Source: Acidobacteriaceae bacterium (GTDB taxonomy: Bacteria; Acidobacteriota; Terriglobia; Terriglobales; Acidobacteriaceae). From it: a DNA stretch of 13,968 nt. The DNA is taken from contig PKXI01000257.1 of assembly GCA_003133425.1 (NCBI GenBank), positions 41,286-55,253 of the forward strand. The letters run 5' to 3'. The notes beneath the pieces were generated by a model. That model worked only from the letters and a program-made list of their open reading frames with translations, was not told the DNA's origin and searched no databases. Position numbers and translations under genes: made by a program. Each line of letters starts with the position of its first letter. Within the stretch, counting starts at the first letter, position 1. Positions 1 through 6,184 of the stretch are shown piece after piece.

Positions 1-867
1 AACTCGCCCTGGGACGACGGCATCTGTCCCAAGTCAAGCTACGCCCTCGGCTATGCAAGGCCAACGCGCAATCTCACCATCGATAGCTGCTGGGTGAGCG
101 GCTATTACGAATTGGGCTCAGTGCTCGACGGCACCTTCAAGAAGTTTGCTCCCGATGCGCGCGTGGCCCACAACGGCCGCATCAAGTGCGGGACCGAATC
201 CAACGGCGGATTCATCAACGTCACGATCTCCAATTGCATCATGGAAGGCTGCCAGGGGTACGCGCTGGAGTCAGTCGATGGTGCCCTGCTGGAGGACATC
301 GCCATCACCAACTCCACAATGCGCGACATGTACACGGGGCCCATCTTCATGCGCCTGGGATCGCGCTTGCGTGGGCCCAAGGAAACCACCAAGGTCGGCA
401 CGATGAAGCGCATTCTGATCAGCAATCTTGAATGCTTCAATTCGACCAAGCGTCAGGCCTCTATCCTTACAGGCATTCCAGGTTATGCGATCGAAGATGT
501 GAAACTGTCGAACATCTATTTCGAGAGCTCTGGCGGAGGCTCTGCCGAAGATGCGAAGGCACAACCCACGGAGCAAGAAGACAACTATCCCGATCCGGGG
601 CGGTTCGGCATTACGCCGTCTTCCGGGTTCTATCTGCGGCACATGAAGAACCTTGAGATGAGTCACGTGGAGATTGCGAACACTACGCCTGATGTGAGGC
701 CGGCGTTTTACCTTAGCAGTGTTGAGCGTGCGGACTTCTTCGCTGTCACTGCGCCGCGCGGAACGGATGGGGCGTTCTCCCTGCATAACGTGAAGGATCT
801 GCGGATCGGGTGGAGCCGCGCTGCCGCGGACACAACACTCGCCAGCGTCGACGACAAGATGCTGTGA
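1..867 (+). CDS. GH28-like (polygalacturonase-type) beta-helix hydrolase, 5'-truncated
   Basis: The reading frame is open from base 1, so the gene begins upstream of the window; 288 codons are visible before the TGA. The first residues, NSPWDDGICPKSSYALG, resemble the GH28 segment with the paired catalytic aspartates (D5, D6) followed by a K-S. RIK at residues 60-62 matches the conserved GH28 RIK motif. The rest has repeated short strands with I/V-rich patterns (NVTISNC, DIAITNS, RILISNLECF, DVKLSNIYF) typical of a right-handed parallel beta-helix. The usual GHG motif between DD and RIK is not seen; that place reads YYELGSVLDG, so substrate and even activity are uncertain. The family hydrolyses galacturonans or rhamnogalacturonan, usually outside the cytoplasm; a signal peptide would lie outside the window. 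A GH78 rhamnosidase and a rhamnose transporter downstream suggest pectin use. It could also be a catalytically altered pectin-binding relative. Confidence 0.8.
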   Translation, partial: NSPWDDGICPKSSYALGYARPTRNLTIDSCWVSGYYELGSVLDGTFKKFAPDARVAHNGRIKCGTESNGGFINVTISNCIMEGCQGYALESVDGALLEDIAITNSTMRDMYTGPIFMRLGSRLRGPKETTKVGTMKRILISNLECFNSTKRQASILTGIPGYAIEDVKLSNIYFESSGGGSAEDAKAQPTEQEDNYPDPGRFGITPSSGFYLRHMKNLEMSHVEIANTTPDVRPAFYLSSVERADFFAVTAPRGTDGAFSLHNVKDLRIGWSRAAADTTLASVDDKML

Positions 868-971
868 GTCGCGGGATGAAACTCGTGCCTTAGCGCTCGA
901 CTTTGGGGGCCGGGGTACCTGAAAAAATGCGTTTTTAGAATTGACTGGCTTAAGCTGTTTATTATGAGCTG

Positions 972-1070
972 AAACGTTCGCTTAAGTGGTGCGCCGTAAG
1001 CGCTAAACGTTCGCTTAAAAGGTTCCGAAATGGGGCCAAATGTTCGCTTGGAAGGTTACAGAAAGTCGAG
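972..1070. repeat. Degenerate tandem repeat, 33-bp period, three units
   Basis: The core aaacgttcgcttaa occurs exactly at 972-985 and again at 1005-1018, with a diverged copy aaatgttcgcttgg at 1038-1051, giving two spacings of exactly 33 bp. Units two and three also share aaggtt followed by a diverged segment ending in gaaa. A weaker gcttaag at 949-955 may be a fourth remnant. Function unknown; it could be an old tandem duplication. Confidence 0.6.
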
Positions 1071-1161
1071 GGATTAACCCTTATTAGGATCGAATTTAGC
1101 GTTTTGGTTGCTCACAAGGTTGCGTTTTGGAGCGAAGGGTTGTCTGGAATTAGCCACCTAT

Positions 1162-1182
1162 CCCAAATAGGGCCTAATTGGG
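1162..1182. repeat. Imperfect 21-nt palindrome
   Basis: cccaaatagg (1162-1171) pairs with cctaattggg (1173-1182) with one mismatch around a single central g. It is nearly symmetric with almost no loop, so it is more like a protein-binding dyad or cruciform than a terminator. Function unknown. Confidence 0.4.
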
Positions 1183-1314
1183 CTTAATGGCGCGCATTTG
1201 GCGACCAAATAGTGTCATTTTTTGCGTTTTTGCCGACTGTAGTCAGGCCTGGGGCACCCCCCGCCATGAAGCATCACGGGAGAATGGAAAACGGGACGTT
1301 GAAGTCTGTAGTAT

Positions 1315-1355
1315 CCCACCCATCCGCGATGAAACTGCGGATGGATGGGGCACCC
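1315..1355. repeat. Dispersed palindromic element, type B, copy 1
   Basis: This 41-bp element has an 8-bp stem, ccatccgc (1320-1327) with gcggatgg (1337-1344), a 9-nt loop, and ends in tggggcaccc. A second 41-bp copy lies at 9607-9647. The copies differ at one stem pair, changed on both sides (C-G versus T-A), and at two loop bases. It resembles the short palindromes scattered through acidobacterial intergenic regions. Confidence 0.75.
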
Positions 1356-1389
1356 TCAGTGCCGTGGCGAGGCTAAGGGTGGGGCACCC
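1351..1389. repeat. Dispersed palindromic element, type C
   Basis: Directly abutting the type B copy, caccctcag (1351-1359) can pair with ctaagggtg (1373-1381) with one mismatch, and the element again ends in tggggcaccc (1380-1389). Only one copy is in the window, so it is grouped with the others by its shared tail and position. Confidence 0.5.
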
Positions 1390-1468
1390 GCCGGGATCGC
1401 AAGAAACGTACAGGGATTGCACAAACGGAGGAGTCCATCATAAATGTGCACCTCAATCGTAGATCAAT

Positions 1469-1500
1469 CCCAGGTCCGAAAATCCGGACCTGGGGCACCC
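1469..1500. repeat. Dispersed palindromic element, type A, copy 1
   Basis: A perfect 10-bp stem, cccaggtccg (1469-1478) with cggacctggg (1485-1494), has a 6-nt loop aaaatc and the tail tggggcaccc. The second copy at 9547-9578 has the same length and loop size, with the loop-closing pair swapped from G-C to C-G. On the plus strand it is followed by attttt, so terminator activity is possible but not convincing because the T-run is about 8 nt from the stem. Confidence 0.75.
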
Positions 1501-1547
1501 ATTTTTCTTACTGATGGGACCAGAGCCACCCGCCAACCGGCGAAGCG

Positions 1548-2297
1548 TTAGCCGCGCAGGAAGTCCTTGGTCTTCTGGATTAGAACGTCGCGGCTCATGT
1601 CGGAGATGGCTTCAGTGAGCGGCAACTGCTTGGGGCAGGCTTCAACGCAGTTCTGCGCAAAGCCGCACTCCTGAATGCCGCCGTCGCCGGCCAGAGCACG
1701 CAGACGGTCTTCCTTGAAGACCTTGCCGGTGGGATGGTTGTTGAACAGCTTGACCTGCGCGATGGTGGCCGCGCCTACAAAATTTGTGTCTTCATTGAAC
1801 TGCGGGCAAACCTCCATGCAGCAGCAGCAGGAGATGCAGTTCGACAGCGGGTAGTTAGCTTCCTGCTGTTGCGGGAAGACGCGCGGTCCGGAGCCGAGAT
1901 CGTACGTTCCATCGACGGGAACCCAGGCTTTGACGGCCATCAGGTTGTCAAAGAGGACCGAGCGATCGACCTGGAGATCGCGGACCAGCGGGAACTTCGA
2001 GAGGGGCTCAACCTTGATGGGCTGTTCGAGGTTGTCAACGAGCGCCGAGCAGGCCATGCGCGCTTTGCCGTTGATAAGCATGGCGCAGGAACCGCAGATT
2101 TCCTCAAGGCAATTGGAGTCGTAGGTGATGGGAGTCGTATCGCGACCGTCGGCTGTAACCGGGTTGGCGGCAATTTCCATCATCGCCGAGATGACGTTCA
2201 TGCCGGGACGCCATTCGAGTTCGAACTTCTCCCAGACTGCGGGCGCATCGGGGTTGGCCTGACGCTTGATCTCTAATGCTACGGTCTTGGTTGCCAT
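1548..2297 (-). CDS. sdhB: Succinate dehydrogenase iron-sulfur subunit SdhB
   Basis: The 249-aa product carries electrons from the SdhA flavin to the membrane cytochrome b of respiratory complex II. The N-terminal ferredoxin-type domain has the [2Fe-2S] cysteines C63, C68, C71 and C83 (in CLEEICGSC and ARMAC). The C-terminal helical domain has C154, C157, C160, C164 (CISCCCCMEVCP) and C211, C217, C221 (CGFAQNCVEACP) for the [4Fe-4S] and [3Fe-4S] centres. Length and motif order fit SdhB. It is the last gene of sdhCAB, 167 bp after sdhA. A Shine-Dalgarno-like gaggg precedes ATG by four bases and touches a palindrome (2307-2320). Residues 157-160 are four consecutive cysteines; two are surplus to the cluster ligands. 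Fumarate reductase is the alternative, but gene order and the SdhC partner favour succinate dehydrogenase of the type B, menaquinone-linked class. Confidence 0.96.
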   Translation of the reverse strand: MATKTVALEIKRQANPDAPAVWEKFELEWRPGMNVISAMMEIAANPVTADGRDTTPITYDSNCLEEICGSCAMLINGKARMACSALVDNLEQPIKVEPLSKFPLVRDLQVDRSVLFDNLMAVKAWVPVDGTYDLGSGPRVFPQQQEANYPLSNCISCCCCMEVCPQFNEDTNFVGAATIAQVKLFNNHPTGKVFKEDRLRALAGDGGIQECGFAQNCVEACPKQLPLTEAISDMSRDVLIQKTKDFLRG

Positions 2298-2306
2298 GAT
2301 CCCTCA

Positions 2307-2320
2307 GGGGCTAAAGCCCC
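2307..2320. repeat. Palindrome ggggctaaagcccc next to the sdhB ribosome binding site
   Basis: Arms ggggct (2307-2312) and agcccc (2315-2320) flank a 2-nt centre. In the minus-strand mRNA it lies immediately 5' of the sdhB Shine-Dalgarno, so a hairpin here could affect sdhB translation. A near-identical sequence, ggggccaaagcccc, occurs at 2387-2400 in the same gap. Confidence 0.7.
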
Positions 2321-2340
2321 ATTCCTTTTTTGGTTCTTGC

Positions 2341-2360
2341 GGCACGACTGAAGTCGTGCC
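2341..2360. repeat. Palindrome with 9-bp arms in the sdhA-sdhB spacer
   Basis: ggcacgact (2341-2349) pairs perfectly with agtcgtgcc (2352-2360) around a central ga. It would form a strong stem in the sdh mRNA. It lacks a following U-run on the minus strand, so it is not a simple terminator; it may stabilise or process the transcript. Confidence 0.7.
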
Positions 2361-2386
2361 CTTTCAAAACAGTTGCCACAGTTTCC

Positions 2387-2443
2387 GGGGCCAAAGCCCC
2401 AATACCTTTTGACTCTCAGCATTCAGGGACTTAAAAGCCCCTG
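2387..2443. repeat. Two further gggg/cccc stem-loops in the sdhA-sdhB spacer
   Basis: ggggc/gcccc at 2387-2400 and cagggact/agcccctg (one mismatch) within 2424-2443 repeat the theme of the palindrome at 2307-2320. Both sit in the 167-bp gap after the sdhA stop. Confidence 0.55.
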
Positions 2444-2464
2444 CTCCCTCCGATACCCAAACGC

Positions 2465-4243
2465 CTATTTCGTTGCGTCGTAGCGGCGCGGACGCGGCTT
2501 GATGAATTGCGTGTCGACTTCTTCGTACTCGAAACGCGGACCTGCAACGTCGCCCGTAAAACTCGCCTTGGTTGTCTTGAGGAATCTCTCGTCGTTGCGT
2601 TCCGGGAAGTCGGGCTTGTAGTGCGCGCCGCGCGATTCGTCGCGGAGCAGCGCCCCCTGAACGATTGTGCGCGAGAGCTCAAGCATGTTCTTCAACTGCC
2701 GCGCGAAGGCGAAGCTGGTGTTGGCCCACTGGCTGCGGTCGCTGAGGTTCACCTTCTTGTAGCGCTCGAGCAGTTCCACAATTTTTTCGTCGGCGAGATT
2801 GAGTCCCTTGTTGTAGCGGATGACGGTTGCGTGCTCGGTGGTGGTCTGGCCCAGCTCGCGCCAGAGGCGGAAGGGATTCTCAGTGCCTTCGTTCTTGAGC
2901 AGCTTGCCGTTGATCTCCGTCTGGCGAGCCAACTCTGCAGCGTGGCCGCCATCGCCTTCGGCAGCGGGCAGGTTCTTTGCGTACTGCAGCGCATTGGGGC
3001 CGGCCTGGAAGCCGCCATAGATGCAACTGACCAGCGAATTCGCGCCGAGACGATTGGCTCCGTGGTACTGGTACTCGCACTCGCCGGCGGCAAAGATGCC
3101 GGGAATATTTGTCATCTGATTGAAGTCGACCCACAGCCCGCCCATGGTGTAGTGCATGCCGGGGAAGATCTTCATGGGGACTTCGCGCGGATCGTCGCCG
3201 ACGAACTTCTCGTAGATTTCGAGAATGCCTTCGAGCTTGCGGTTCAGCGTTTCGCGATCGATGTGCGTCAGGTCGAGGTAGACCATGGGCTGGCCGTCGA
3301 TGCCCAGGCCTTCTTCGTACACCACTTTGTGAATTGCGCGCGTGGCAACGTCGCGAGGAACGAGGTTGCCGTACTTGGGATACCACTCCTCGAGGAAGTA
3401 GAAGCGCTCAGCCTCGGGAATCTGCTTGATGGGGCGCTTGTCGCCCGGCGTGCGCGGAACCCAGACGCGGCCGCCCTCGCCGCGAGCCGACTCGGACATG
3501 AGCCGCAGTTTGTCTTCGCCCGGAATGGATGTGGGATGTACCTGTATGAATTCGCCGTTGGCGTAATAGGCGCCCTGCTGGAAGATGGCGGATTGAGCGG
3601 AGCCGGTGCAGACAACGGAGTTGGTGCTTTTGCCGAAGATTGCACCGATTCCGCCAGTGGCGAGAATGATTGCATCCGCGGCGAAGGAGCGCAGTTCCAT
3701 GGAGCGGAGGTCGAGTGCGGTGATGCCGCGAGCCTGGCCCTTGGAGTCGAGTACGGCGGAGAGAAACTCCCAGCCCTCGTACTTTTTGACTTTGCCTTCG
3801 GCCTCGTAGCGGCGCACCTGCTCGTCGAGCGCGTAAAGCAATTGCTGCCCGGTGGTGGCGCCTGCAAACGCTGTGCGGTTGTAGAGCGTTCCGCCGAAGC
3901 GGCGGAAATCAAGAAGACCCTCAGGGGTGCGATTGAAGGGCACACCCATGCGGTCGAGCAGATCGATAATGGCCGGAGCAGCCTCGCACATTGCCTTCAC
4001 GGGCGTCTGGTTGGCCAGAAAGTCGCCGCCATAAATGGTGTCGTCGAAGTGCTTGTCGGTGGTGTCTCCCTCGCCCTTCAGATTCTTGGCGGCGTTGATG
4101 CCTCCCTGGGCGCAGACTGAGTGCGAACGCTTGACCGGGACGATCGAAAACAGATCGACAGTGCCGCCGGCCTCGGCGATCTTGATGACCGCCGCCAAAC
4201 CCGCGAGGCCTCCGCCAACCACAATGATTCTTGGTGCTGCCAT
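2465..4243 (-). CDS. sdhA: Succinate dehydrogenase flavoprotein subunit SdhA
   Basis: The 592-aa catalytic subunit oxidises succinate to fumarate on the cytoplasmic face of complex II. The N-terminus has the FAD dinucleotide fold (VVGGGLAGLAA, residues 8-18). H41 in HSVCAQGG is the expected covalent FAD attachment histidine. The middle has HPTSIPGEDKLRLMSE with the substrate-site loop ending in SARGEGG, and later HYTMGGLWVD and AAGECEYQYHGANRLGANSL, all typical of SdhA/FrdA. The C-terminal helical domain is full length. The start is supported by AAGGAAG eight bases before ATG and by the FAD motif at the N-terminus. It lies between sdhC (89 bp upstream) and sdhB (167 bp downstream), in the sdhCAB order of Bacillus-type enzymes. 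The long open frame on the opposite strand (2507-4120) is a GC-codon shadow. Confidence 0.97.
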   Translation of the reverse strand: MAAPRIIVVGGGLAGLAAVIKIAEAGGTVDLFSIVPVKRSHSVCAQGGINAAKNLKGEGDTTDKHFDDTIYGGDFLANQTPVKAMCEAAPAIIDLLDRMGVPFNRTPEGLLDFRRFGGTLYNRTAFAGATTGQQLLYALDEQVRRYEAEGKVKKYEGWEFLSAVLDSKGQARGITALDLRSMELRSFAADAIILATGGIGAIFGKSTNSVVCTGSAQSAIFQQGAYYANGEFIQVHPTSIPGEDKLRLMSESARGEGGRVWVPRTPGDKRPIKQIPEAERFYFLEEWYPKYGNLVPRDVATRAIHKVVYEEGLGIDGQPMVYLDLTHIDRETLNRKLEGILEIYEKFVGDDPREVPMKIFPGMHYTMGGLWVDFNQMTNIPGIFAAGECEYQYHGANRLGANSLVSCIYGGFQAGPNALQYAKNLPAAEGDGGHAAELARQTEINGKLLKNEGTENPFRLWRELGQTTTEHATVIRYNKGLNLADEKIVELLERYKKVNLSDRSQWANTSFAFARQLKNMLELSRTIVQGALLRDESRGAHYKPDFPERNDERFLKTTKASFTGDVAGPRFEYEEVDTQFIKPRPRRYDATK

Positions 4244-4275
4244 GAACTCGTCTTCCTTTCCTGGGAAGCAAAACT

Positions 4276-4320
4276 ACAGCTTCCAGCTGCGAGCTTCCAG
4301 CTCTTAGCTAAAAGCTCGCC
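4276..4320. repeat. Short repeats in the sdhC-sdhA spacer
   Basis: agcttccagct occurs twice (4278-4288 and 4292-4302), followed by gctcttagctaaaagctc, which contains further agct units and can partly self-pair. It occupies about half of the 89-bp sdhC-sdhA gap and recalls agct-rich dispersed repeats of acidobacterial spacers (family assignment is inference). Confidence 0.45.
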
Positions 4321-4332
4321 GCCGAAAGCAAT

Positions 4333-5091
4333 TCAGAGAGAGACGCCACCGGAGTTGGCGGGGGCAGTCAAATAAGAAACGGGCTCGTTCTCCGATGCGT
4401 TGGGGTAACTGGGCCCAACGAAGGCCCAGATGCTTGCCAGACCCATTACGGCCAGGATGACTCCGAAAGCGGCGCAGGCGTAGCCGAATCGCTTGCGGGC
4501 GGTCTCGCCAGGAGTAATTCCCCACTTGGCTGCAAACAGCCACACGCCGTAAGCGAAGTGCCAGCAGATGGCGATCATGGCGATTGCATAGACAGCCACC
4601 ATCCAGGGATTGGCAAGCTCGTGCTGAACTTTTGCGAAGGCTGCATAGGGATGCTCAGGAAGCATTGTGCCCATGAAGCGCTGACGAATAACGTGTTGCA
4701 GGATATAGGCGAAGGCGATCAGGCCGGTATAGCGCTGGGCGAGGTACATCCAATTCCCTGCCCATGGATAGTAGACGACGTTCGATTTGCCGCGCAGCCA
4801 GATATAGACGCCATAAGCTGCGTGATAAAGGATGGGCAGGAAAATGAAGACCCACTCCAGAACCCTGACAAGCGGCAAGCTATTGAGGAACTTGACCTGC
4901 GCCCCGTAGGCGGCAGGGCCTTTGAGAGCTTCGAAGTTCGACAACAGGTGCTCCAACAGGAAGGCGCCGATGGGGATTATGCCAAGCAGCGAGTGCAGCT
5001 TGCGCCAGATAAAAGACGTGCCTTTGCCGGCGCGGAGCGGCTGGACGCCGCGGCGAACTGTGTGCGCGGCAGGTTGTTGAGCTGTGGCCAT
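4333..5091 (-). CDS. sdhC: Succinate dehydrogenase cytochrome b558 subunit SdhC
   Basis: The 252-aa membrane anchor of complex II passes electrons to quinone. After a polar N-terminus, RKLHSLLGIIPIGAFLLEHL (residues 30-49) matches the first helix of type B cytochrome b558. About five hydrophobic helices can be seen (near 33-52, 78-98, 120-136, 162-188 and 200-225). H33, H90, H133 and H178 lie in the helices in the same order as the four heme-ligand histidines of the Bacillus protein, implying two hemes b and a menaquinone-linked enzyme. A single anchor gene and no sdhD fits this class. AGGAG about ten bases before ATG supports the start. It is the first gene of sdhCAB and follows rdgB by 150 bp; a promoter-like sequence at 5170-5199 suggests sdh has its own transcription start. 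The last about 20 residues are polar and family-variable. Confidence 0.94.
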   Translation of the reverse strand: MATAQQPAAHTVRRGVQPLRAGKGTSFIWRKLHSLLGIIPIGAFLLEHLLSNFEALKGPAAYGAQVKFLNSLPLVRVLEWVFIFLPILYHAAYGVYIWLRGKSNVVYYPWAGNWMYLAQRYTGLIAFAYILQHVIRQRFMGTMLPEHPYAAFAKVQHELANPWMVAVYAIAMIAICWHFAYGVWLFAAKWGITPGETARKRFGYACAAFGVILAVMGLASIWAFVGPSYPNASENEPVSYLTAPANSGGVSL

Positions 5092-5144
5092 GAAGTTTCG
5101 GCTCCTAAAGGCTGCAGGTGGAGGTTATTCCAAATTGAGAGACG

Positions 5145-5160
5145 AATAATCGCATTTATT
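5145..5160. repeat. Imperfect AT-rich dyad downstream of the sdhC promoter
   Basis: aataatcgcatttatt is a near-palindrome (its reverse complement is aataaatgcgattatt). It falls just after the predicted transcription start of sdhC, where a repressor could act. No regulator is identified. Confidence 0.25.
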
Positions 5161-5169
5161 GCTGCAAGC

Positions 5170-5199
5170 ATTATTGGTGTCCCGCATCACCTCCGTCAA
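5170..5199 (-). promoter_or_regulatory. Sigma70-like promoter of sdhCAB
   Basis: On the minus strand TTGACG (5199-5194) is followed after 18 bases by AATAAT (5175-5170), each five of six to consensus. The predicted start near 5163 would give a leader of about 70 nt before sdhC ATG. The match sits in the only AT-rich part of the 150-bp rdgB-sdhC gap. Confidence 0.55.
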
Positions 5200-5241
5200 G
5201 GCGACTTGAACATCAGGTCACGCTGGGTGCTGTGTGGCTGG

Positions 5242-5865
5242 TCACTTGGCAAGCATCGGCAGCAGAGCTGCTATTGCACGGCCGCGATGGCTGTGCATGA
5301 GCTTGGTTTCAAGATCGATCTCCGCCATGGTGCGGTCAAGCTCGGGCAGATAAAACAACGGATCGTATCCGAATCCGCCTGTTCCGCGCGGCCCCTCAAG
5401 AATCAGGCCTTCAACAGAGCCCTCAGCGGTATGCATGATCTCGCCATCGAAGGCTGTTACCAGCACGCAGTGGTAGCGTGCGGTGCGTTCGGCAGCGGGA
5501 ACAGTGGCCATTCGCTGGAGGAGCACCATGTTGTTCCACACGTCGGTGTTGTCGTTGGCGTCAGGCGAGTCGACCAGGCCTGAATCGGCGGCGAAACGGG
5601 CAGAGCGCACGCCTGGCGCGCCGCCCAGCGCGTCGACTTCGAGGCCGGAGTCGTCGGCGAGGATGAGTTGGCTGGGGGCGAAGCGGGAATAATACACAGC
5701 CTTGATGGCGGCGTTGGTGGCGAAACTGTCGCCGTCTTCTTCGGGTGCGGGGACGAGGTCTACCGCAGGCAGGGGGTCGATGAAGATTTTGAAGGCATGG
5801 GCGGCGGTGCGGAAGTCGCGGAGCTTTCCCTTGCTGGTGGTTGCGGCTAGAAGGCGGTAGGCCAT
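5242..5865 (-). CDS. rdgB: RdgB/HAM1-family XTP/dITP diphosphatase
   Basis: The 207-aa cytoplasmic enzyme hydrolyses dITP, ITP and XTP to monophosphates plus pyrophosphate, keeping deaminated purines out of DNA and RNA. LLAATTSKGK (residues 5-14) matches the nucleotide-binding ATxNxGK signature, with serine in place of the usual asparagine. EEDGDSFATNAAIKA (42-56), LADDSGLEVDALGGAPGV with the catalytic-type D72, GFGYDPLF and the C-terminal SHRGRA follow in the family's order, and the length is normal. No Shine-Dalgarno is visible before ATG; instead TACACT lies six bases upstream, compatible with a leaderless transcript. It precedes sdhC on the same strand by 150 bp but is likely a separate unit. 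The start is fixed by the N-terminal motif. Confidence 0.95.
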   Translation of the reverse strand: MAYRLLAATTSKGKLRDFRTAAHAFKIFIDPLPAVDLVPAPEEDGDSFATNAAIKAVYYSRFAPSQLILADDSGLEVDALGGAPGVRSARFAADSGLVDSPDANDNTDVWNNMVLLQRMATVPAAERTARYHCVLVTAFDGEIMHTAEGSVEGLILEGPRGTGGFGYDPLFYLPELDRTMAEIDLETKLMHSHRGRAIAALLPMLAK

Positions 5866-5871
5866 GGAGAG

Positions 5872-5877
5872 AGTGTA
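5872..5877 (-). promoter_or_regulatory. -10-like TACACT six bases before rdgB ATG
   Basis: On the minus strand TACACT-N6-ATG places a start of transcription at or next to the initiation codon. No purine-rich ribosome site lies between them. No good -35 is seen. Confidence 0.3.
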
Positions 5878-5949
5878 ACGGGCAAGACCGGGTGTGACTC
5901 CTTTTTCAGTTCAAGGCGTAGCGGGTGATTTTGCCGGGTTGGAATGCAA

Positions 5950-5977
5950 TTGACAAAGGCATCCTGGCTTGAATAAG
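5950..5977 (+). promoter_or_regulatory. Candidate sigma70-like promoter for the GH78 gene
   Basis: A perfect TTGACA (5950-5955) is followed after 16 bases by AATAAG (5972-5977), four of six to the -10 consensus. It would leave a leader of about 200 nt before the rhamnosidase ATG. Confidence 0.35.
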
Positions 5978-6184
5978 GTTGTTCCGCTTGTAACTTATTT
6001 CATTTGAGGAAGTTTTTCGAAGGCCGGGGCGCCAAGAGGAAGTTTCTTTGAGTGCGGGAACCAATACCAGCGCGGCGAAACTCTTGATTTGAATGGGGCA
6101 GATTCCGATTCGGTGAACCGGAGTGCGGTGATTCGGAGCTTGGAGCTTGCGATCAACACGTTTCTTTGAGAAGAGAGCTGAAGA

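Larger units (their letters stand above)
868..1547. other. 680-bp intergenic region rich in short repeats, no gene seen
   Basis: This lies between the convergent GH28-like gene and sdhB. It holds degenerate 33-bp-spaced repeats (972-1070), an imperfect palindrome at 1162-1182, a small hairpin at 1196-1210 (atttgg/ccaaat, loop cga) followed closely by a T-run, and a cluster of elements ending in tggggcaccc (1250-1500). An open frame at 1178-1462 merely translates the repeats and has no homology-like features. No convincing intrinsic terminator was found for either flanking gene. Confidence 0.7.
5866..6184. other. 319-bp divergent intergenic region between rdgB and the GH78 gene
   Basis: It holds a -10-like box for rdgB (5872-5877, minus) and a promoter-like pair at 5950-5977 (plus). 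gtttctttgag occurs twice (6042-6052 and 6160-6170). No tRNA, small ORF or terminator is evident. Confidence 0.5.

Noticed and set aside
972..1070. CRISPR-like array
   Set aside because: Only three short, diverged 14-nt cores with 19-nt intervals and no cas genes; the intervals are themselves partly similar.
1178..1462. 94-codon plus-strand frame
   Set aside because: Much of it is a translation of the type B and C palindromic repeats; no ribosome site and no protein-like features.
1469..1510. Rho-independent terminator on the plus strand
   Set aside because: The T-run is separated from the stem by about eight bases and the GH28-like stop is 600 bp away; the element recurs elsewhere as a dispersed repeat.
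2507..4120. 537-codon open frame on the plus strand opposite sdhA
   Set aside because: It mirrors the codon pattern of sdhA, has no recognisable motif and no ribosome site; it is a shadow of a GC-rich gene.
4558..5583. 341-codon plus-strand frame across sdhC, the sdhC promoter and rdgB
   Set aside because: It runs antisense through two well-supported genes and their spacer and shows no domain.
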